Positions 59,235 to 64,000 of a stretch of DNA of 64,000 nt are shown here, one piece after another. Where the stretch lies: contig NZ_CAKLBP010000006.1 of NCBI RefSeq assembly GCF_920984665.1, forward strand, positions 1-64,000, written 5' to 3'. The notes under the pieces were generated by a model, which had not been told where the DNA came from, did no database searches, and saw only the letters and a list, made by a program, of their open reading frames with translations. A program made the position numbers and the translations under genes. Position 1 is the first letter of the stretch; each line of letters begins with the position of its first letter. This stretch comes from Pedobacter sp. Leaf170 (GTDB taxonomy: Bacteria; Bacteroidota; Bacteroidia; Sphingobacteriales; Sphingobacteriaceae).

Positions 59235-59936
59235 CTAATAGGTTAATTTAGAGACGGGTGTAAATATTAAATCTTCTACGCCTGCAATTTTTACACCTAT
59301 GCGGGCAAAAACGTAATTCTGTGTAGGCACAATGCTTGGTATATTAACAACCATATTTAGGTTATTTAAATCGGCTATTGCAGCGCCACTAATAGTTTGT
59401 GTTGCAAGGTTATTAGAACCATCTACAAACTGCGTTTTATTTACATAAAGGCTAACACTTTCAATATTTTTAGCGTTTGCATCAGTAATAATTTTCTCGA
59501 GTTTGCAACTTGCATTTACTTTACCGGCAGCAGCAGTTATAACGCCATTTCTAATCATATAATAAGGTACAATTTCAATATCCATTGTTTTACTACCGTT
59601 CAAATTTAGCTGTATGGTATCTTGTCTGCCAGCTACATTTTTAGGCCATAAAAAAGGACCTTGATTTGCGGAAAAAACAAGTTTGTAATTACCATTAAAC
59701 AATTTTGCAGAGAAACCACCTTCCTGATTTACATTTACGTTAATTGCTCCGTTATTACCAAAACCTGGTTGCCACAATTCAAAATTAACGTTACCATATT
59801 GTACATTGATGGATTCGCCTTTATACACAAGCCTGCCATTAAAATCAACCTCAGGTGCATCGTAATTATCCTTTTTGCAAGAGCTAACAAACACTGCAAC
59901 CATTAGTGCTATGGCTAAAAAATATCTGGTTTTCAT
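59235..59936 (-). CDS. DUF3823 PUL lipoprotein
   Basis: 233 residues from the ATG at 59936. That start gives a lipoprotein signal with 'VAVFVSSC', while the longer frame to 59981 would overlap susD. Two beta domains follow, with the DUF3823 features 'VDFNGRLVYKGESI', 'FELWQPGFG', 'GGFSAKLFNGNYKLVF' and 'DIEIVPYYMIRN'. These surface lipoproteins accompany SusC/SusD pairs and probably bind glycan. It starts 22 bp after the susD stop. Confidence 0.88.
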   Translation of the reverse strand: MKTRYFLAIALMVAVFVSSCKKDNYDAPEVDFNGRLVYKGESINVQYGNVNFELWQPGFGNNGAINVNVNQEGGFSAKLFNGNYKLVFSANQGPFLWPKNVAGRQDTIQLNLNGSKTMDIEIVPYYMIRNGVITAAAGKVNASCKLEKIITDANAKNIESVSLYVNKTQFVDGSNNLATQTISGAAIADLNNLNMVVNIPSIVPTQNYVFARIGVKIAGVEDLIFTPVSKLTY

Positions 59937-59958
59937 ATCTATATATCTTGTTAACATA

Positions 59959-61860
59959 TTATTGATTTGGGTTTCTAACAATCTTTGGATTTCTGTTGAT
60001 AATATCCTGATTGATAAATGAATAGTAATTGCCTAAACGGAAACGGTGAGCTGCCGTAACACGACTAGGTTTTACGACTTTAAAAATGTATTTATTGTGA
60101 TTCGGATCGCCTGGATTATAATATTTGTAAGGCCATAAGCCATAAACCTGTGTGCTCTGTTTTGTTGATGAACCGATATTTGATGCATTGGTAAAATCGG
60201 CAGTGCTCATCGAATTTCCATTCCAAACTTTATCGGCTAATCTCCATCTTTTCATATCCCAAAGCTCATGTCCTTCAAAAGCCAATTCAACTTTGCGCTC
60301 ATGTACAATACGATCGAAAGTAATTTGAGTTCCTGTAAGCGCTGTGGTTAAACCAGCACGATCTCTAACCGGTTTTAAATATGAAGCTGCACCTGCGGCA
60401 TCGCCCATTTCAAAACTTGCCTCTGCAGCGTTTAATAAAACTTCCGCATAGCGATAACGCACCCACCAAACTTCACTTCGTGTACCTATCTGACCCGAAC
60501 CTGCTGCAGGATCTAAAAATTTACGAATGTAAAAACCAGATTGAGCGCTAAACTCAAGTCCATCAACCGGACCATCGCCACCAACAACCTGTACCGCACC
60601 TGTATTACCGGGTAAAACATTAGTTTTAATCTGGCCGAAATTATCGCCAGTAACTGTGGCACCACCGGCAAGCTGGTAACCTGCCCAAATATCAACTGTT
60701 TTACCCTTAAATTGCGAACCAGGCAAAATAACCGTTCCAGCTAATCTTGCATCTCTCCCGGTAAAAATATCGCCGATATTGGTATAATAAAGTGTATTTC
60801 CGGCAGCATCAACATTAGGTAAAGAAGCGAAAGTATTATCTAATTTTTCAAAAGATTGAACCAGATTTAAAGATGGGTTTAACCTTCCACCCTGTTGCTC
60901 CTCTGCTGATGAGCGTGGTTGATTTTCAATGGTAAAACCATGCGCCTTATTGGTTTTAAGTTTAAAATCTTTCACAAAAATCATTTCAGTATTATTGCCT
61001 TTATCCGTAAATAATGAGGCAAAATTTTCGGATAAATTAGGGTTTTTGTTATACAAAGTGTATTTACCATCTGCAATAATTTCTTTCGCAGCATCAAGAG
61101 ATTTTTTATAATAAGCCTGCGCCATTGTTGCCGGTATGCCTACCTCGCCACCCGCTAAAGATACTGATGGTGTTGAAGCGCCATACTTTGCAATAGATGC
61201 TGCATAAAGTGCTGCTCTTGATTCCATTGCTAATGCGGCGGCTTTACTTGCACGACTTTGTACATTCGCTGCATTTGGCAATATGCCTTTAACAGCTTCC
61301 AGCTCAGAAATTATAAAATCATAAACTTCTGATTCTTTTGCACGGGCACGTTGTAAATAGGTTGGGTCGCCACTATAATCATATTCTAAAACCTCAGTTA
61401 TAATGGGTACACCACCCATTCTTTTAACCATTTCAAAATAAACACCAGCACGGATAAACCTTGCTTCGGCAATAAATCTGTTTTTATCGGCAGCCGATAA
61501 ACTGGTTGATTCTTCACCACGTTTAATAAATAAATTGATATCTCGGATGTAACCATAATCCCAATAATTCCACGAATCATAATTATACTCTATGTTTTGA
61601 TGGCGAAAATAATCGCCTCCGGCAGATGCAAAACCCTCATCAAAATCGGTATACAACCACCATGATTCTACCCTTTGGAAATCTGGAAAACGATCATATA
61701 AATCGCCCATTACCGAAAGCACCAGATTGGCATCTTTCCAGGTTGCATCTACACTTAAGGTATTTGTAGGTTGCTTATTTAAAAATTCTGAGTCTTTTTT
61801 ACACGATTGCGAAAAGGATAACAGCGCAACTGCAGATAATGTATATATAAATTTTTTCAT
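59959..61860 (-). CDS. SusD/RagB-family nutrient-binding outer-membrane lipoprotein
   Basis: 633 residues. A lipobox ends at C20 (LSFSQSC). The N-terminal SusD-like part has 'FLNKQPTNTLS' and 'YDRFPDFQRVESWWLYTDFDEG'. A TPR-like region follows, with 'FIAEARFIRAGVYFEMVKRMGGVPII' and 'RYAEVLLNAAEASFEMG'. The C-terminal RagB segment holds 'RIVHERKVELAFEGHELWDMKRWRLAD', the strongest family mark. It captures glycan at the cell surface for the SusC transporter encoded immediately upstream (17 bp gap). Confidence 0.95.
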   Translation of the reverse strand: MKKFIYTLSAVALLSFSQSCKKDSEFLNKQPTNTLSVDATWKDANLVLSVMGDLYDRFPDFQRVESWWLYTDFDEGFASAGGDYFRHQNIEYNYDSWNYWDYGYIRDINLFIKRGEESTSLSAADKNRFIAEARFIRAGVYFEMVKRMGGVPIITEVLEYDYSGDPTYLQRARAKESEVYDFIISELEAVKGILPNAANVQSRASKAAALAMESRAALYAASIAKYGASTPSVSLAGGEVGIPATMAQAYYKKSLDAAKEIIADGKYTLYNKNPNLSENFASLFTDKGNNTEMIFVKDFKLKTNKAHGFTIENQPRSSAEEQQGGRLNPSLNLVQSFEKLDNTFASLPNVDAAGNTLYYTNIGDIFTGRDARLAGTVILPGSQFKGKTVDIWAGYQLAGGATVTGDNFGQIKTNVLPGNTGAVQVVGGDGPVDGLEFSAQSGFYIRKFLDPAAGSGQIGTRSEVWWVRYRYAEVLLNAAEASFEMGDAAGAASYLKPVRDRAGLTTALTGTQITFDRIVHERKVELAFEGHELWDMKRWRLADKVWNGNSMSTADFTNASNIGSSTKQSTQVYGLWPYKYYNPGDPNHNKYIFKVVKPSRVTAAHRFRLGNYYSFINQDIINRNPKIVRNPNQ

Positions 61861-61877
61861 TGTATTCGATTTGAAGT

Positions 61878-64000
61878 TTATAGCGATAATTTAAAACCCA
61901 CGTTAACAAACTTATTCTGTGGATATTGCAAACCATTATCATCAGCAATTTCAGGATCTACACCATAACTTTTTAGATTATCTAAAGAGAACAGGTTATA
62001 TCCGTTTACATAAACTCTGGCATTTTGAATTTTAATTTTCTCCGACCATTTCTTTGGAATAGTGTAACCCAATTCGATGGTACGAGCCCTTAAATAGGTT
62101 ACATTGTGCAACCAAAACGTAGAGTTTTTATTGTAGTTACTCAATGAGTTATCGTTATATCGCATGGCCGGATATTTTCCAGGAAGCCATTGACTGTTTA
62201 AATCGTAAGGATTTGCCCTGTGCCAGCTATCATCGGCAAAGTTTTGCAGCAATGCACCACCATTTTGGAATGGCCATCTTTGCTCCCAGTTTTGGTTCCA
62301 TGAGTACATCGAACCACCAGAAAAATCTGCAACAAAATCAAATCCCTTGTAAGATAAACCGATAGAGAAACCAAACATTAAATTCGGCTGACCGGTTGTT
62401 GTGTAACCAATTGGCCTTTCATCCAAGCCATCTATTACACCATCACCATTCTGATCTTTGTAAATCAAATCTCCCGAAAGCAACGTACGGTTACCACGTC
62501 CATCCATATTTATTTTGGAATTATTAATTTCCTCAACACTTTGAAATTGGCCCGTAACTTCATAACCCCAGAAAATGCTATTATATCTGTTTTCTCTAGA
62601 ATTACGATACTGATCTATAGAGTTATTGAAACGTGGTTTATATGAATCTAAAAATTTACTTCTAGAAAGTGATGCGTTACCGCTAACATTATAATTAAGC
62701 TCACCAACCTTATTTCGATAGCTAAGCATAAACTCACCCCCATATTGTGCATCGCTGTTTATGTTTTCATCGCTTAAATTATAACCAAGTTCTGCAGGAA
62801 CTAAAATATCATTTTTAGTACCTCTTAAACCAGTACGTTTACGATAGAAATAATCTGCAGAACCACTTAGTTTTCCATCGAATAAAGAGAAATCTGCACC
62901 TATATCAGCGATTTTACTTTTAAACCAGCTTAAATTGTTAATAATTGGTCCTTTATCTCTAGAGGTAACGATAGTTTGCCCATCCAGAATAGCAGTACCA
63001 ACATTATAAGTATAGCCTGGTAAATAGGCAAATGGATCGATATTAATGTTATCATCACCCAAAACACCATAAGAACCTCTGAATTTGAAATCAGTTAAGA
63101 TGCTGTTTTCACCAAGCAATTTCTTCATAAAGCCTTCCTGGCTAATTCTCCAGCCAACAGATGCCGAAGGGAAATAGCCTACGCGACGATCGGGAGAAAA
63201 TTTCCATGATGCATCTCTTCTTCCAGAAAATTCGAAATAATATTTATTGTCGAAATTATAATTTAAACGCGTTACGTAACCAATACGGGCTTCTTCCTGC
63301 TGTTGGTCGGTGTAGTCTTGTCCATCTAAATCTGCAAATTGCAATACAGGTAAAACATTTGTTTTTGGTACCGCATGTTGGAAGGTATAAGTACGGAAAC
63401 GATCTAACCTTTCTGCCAACAACAATGCACCAAGCGTATGCTTACCAAATGTACGGTTGTAATTAGCATGTAACTGGTAAGTATTGGTAATAACTTTTTC
63501 GTTTCTTCTTTCGCGATAAGGATTCGAACTACCAACTTTCTTTTCGTAAATCCCGGTTTCAGGGCGATACGTATAAACATCATAAGTATACTCGTGGCCG
63601 TTGATTACGTTATCTGCGATGTAGTAAGAGTATAAACCTTTTAAACTTAAACCTTTAATAGGCGTATCATAATCGGCAGTTAAATTGGTTTGTAAAACTC
63701 TCCAGTCCGAGCGCCAATAGCCGGTTAAGGCTTTGCTTTGTACAGCAAAATTTTCGGTATTGTGCCCAATATCATTTGGATAAAGTGGATTACCATTTGC
63801 ATAGGCTTGCTCTGTTGGGCGGTTACGTAGCAGCGCAAATCTTGCAGCAAAATAATCATCTCCACCCGGTACACCCGGTTGGTCGCGGGTTTCAATCCTA
63901 CCGTTTAATAACATGCTTACCTTAAAGCGGTCGGTAATTTTTGCAGAAACATTACTTTGAATATTGGTTCTGTTAAATTCAAATTCTCTTGCTGTACCGT
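61878..64000 (-). CDS. SusC/RagA-family TonB-dependent transporter (5' end outside window)
   Basis: The reading frame is open through position 64000, so the N-terminal CarboxypepD_reg, TonB box and plug are beyond the edge. The visible ~706 residues are the beta-barrel half, with the SusC hallmarks 'KYYFEFSGRRDASWKFSPDRRVGYFPSASVGWRIS', 'LGDDNI', 'KDQNGDGVIDGLDERPIGYTTTGQPNLMFGFSIG' and C-terminal 'VNVGFKLSL'. A Met at 63914 would be an internal residue. It imports glycan fragments with the SusD protein encoded next. The rest of the locus (DUF3823, DUF4965, GH-A, mutarotase) shares its transcript direction. Confidence 0.95.
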   Translation of the reverse strand, partial: GTAREFEFNRTNIQSNVSAKITDRFKVSMLLNGRIETRDQPGVPGGDDYFAARFALLRNRPTEQAYANGNPLYPNDIGHNTENFAVQSKALTGYWRSDWRVLQTNLTADYDTPIKGLSLKGLYSYYIADNVINGHEYTYDVYTYRPETGIYEKKVGSSNPYRERRNEKVITNTYQLHANYNRTFGKHTLGALLLAERLDRFRTYTFQHAVPKTNVLPVLQFADLDGQDYTDQQQEEARIGYVTRLNYNFDNKYYFEFSGRRDASWKFSPDRRVGYFPSASVGWRISQEGFMKKLLGENSILTDFKFRGSYGVLGDDNINIDPFAYLPGYTYNVGTAILDGQTIVTSRDKGPIINNLSWFKSKIADIGADFSLFDGKLSGSADYFYRKRTGLRGTKNDILVPAELGYNLSDENINSDAQYGGEFMLSYRNKVGELNYNVSGNASLSRSKFLDSYKPRFNNSIDQYRNSRENRYNSIFWGYEVTGQFQSVEEINNSKINMDGRGNRTLLSGDLIYKDQNGDGVIDGLDERPIGYTTTGQPNLMFGFSIGLSYKGFDFVADFSGGSMYSWNQNWEQRWPFQNGGALLQNFADDSWHRANPYDLNSQWLPGKYPAMRYNDNSLSNYNKNSTFWLHNVTYLRARTIELGYTIPKKWSEKIKIQNARVYVNGYNLFSLDNLKSYGVDPEIADDNGLQYPQNKFVNVGFKLSL

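Noticed and set aside
1..64000. tRNA, rRNA or other structured RNA genes
   Set aside because: No cloverleaf or rRNA-like conserved stretch was recognised in the intergenic regions, although a covariance-model search could not be run.

Overview
The window looks like chromosomal DNA of a Bacteroidetes bacterium of the Sphingobacteriaceae (Pedobacter-like). The evidence is an AT-rich sequence, TAnnTTTG-type -7 promoter elements, little sign of Shine-Dalgarno sequences, a SusC/SusD pair, a PorP/SprF protein, a type IX secretion (T9SS) type-B sorted giant adhesin, and REP-like intergenic repeats. The genus is inferred, not proven. No tRNA, rRNA or CRISPR array was seen.

Layout. 1-1066: the C-terminal tail of an IS66-type transposase, a DUF4082-like orphan and a repeat-rich gap. 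1067-9628 (minus): an assimilatory sulfate reduction operon read as siroheme sulfite reductase, cobA, a precorrin-2 dehydrogenase/TauE fusion, APS reductase (cysH), cysD and cysN, headed by an Rrf2 regulator with four cysteines and a leader hairpin that could attenuate transcription. 9755-14833 (plus): a membrane hybrid histidine kinase, a membrane metallophosphoesterase, an M23 peptidase, an aldo/keto reductase and a DUF3606 protein, closed by a bidirectional terminator. 14887-20776: a 1151-residue multi-PAS hybrid kinase (minus), then a receiver protein overlapping a sugar transferase that carries a degenerate N-terminal domain and a cysteine cluster, then a small OB-fold-like protein.

20933-33383 (minus): a surface adhesin locus made of a 3138-residue Ig-repeat protein with a gliding-motility-type C-terminus, its PorP/SprF partner and an OmpA/PD40/TPR protein. 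Divergent from it, 33586-36168 encodes a NACHT-like STAND ATPase. 36278-39835: a DUF1080 protein and a GH78 rhamnosidase. 39994-47600 (plus): an OmpR/HAMP-kinase pair followed by a CzcCBA-type RND efflux system, whose TM4 signature points to divalent metals. 47669-50050 (minus): tatA, small proteins, a cold-shock protein and a single-domain response regulator translationally coupled to a 1128-residue PAS/GAF protein that ends at the H-box and has no ATPase domain. 53944-54111: a small two-TM protein.

54355-64000 (minus): a polysaccharide utilisation locus, susC (cut by the window edge), susD, a DUF3823 lipoprotein, a glutaminase-like DUF4965 protein with an inserted lectin-like domain, a clan GH-A glycosidase and a lipoprotein galactose mutarotase.

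The most interesting items are the NACHT-like ATPase beside the adhesin locus, the PAS protein with no ATPase domain paired with a lone receiver, the siroheme/TauE fusion, an apparently unnamed domain repeated five times in the adhesin plus its 270-bp DNA repeats, the receiver/sugar-transferase pair with a Cys cluster, and two apparently leaderless promoters in the metal efflux locus.
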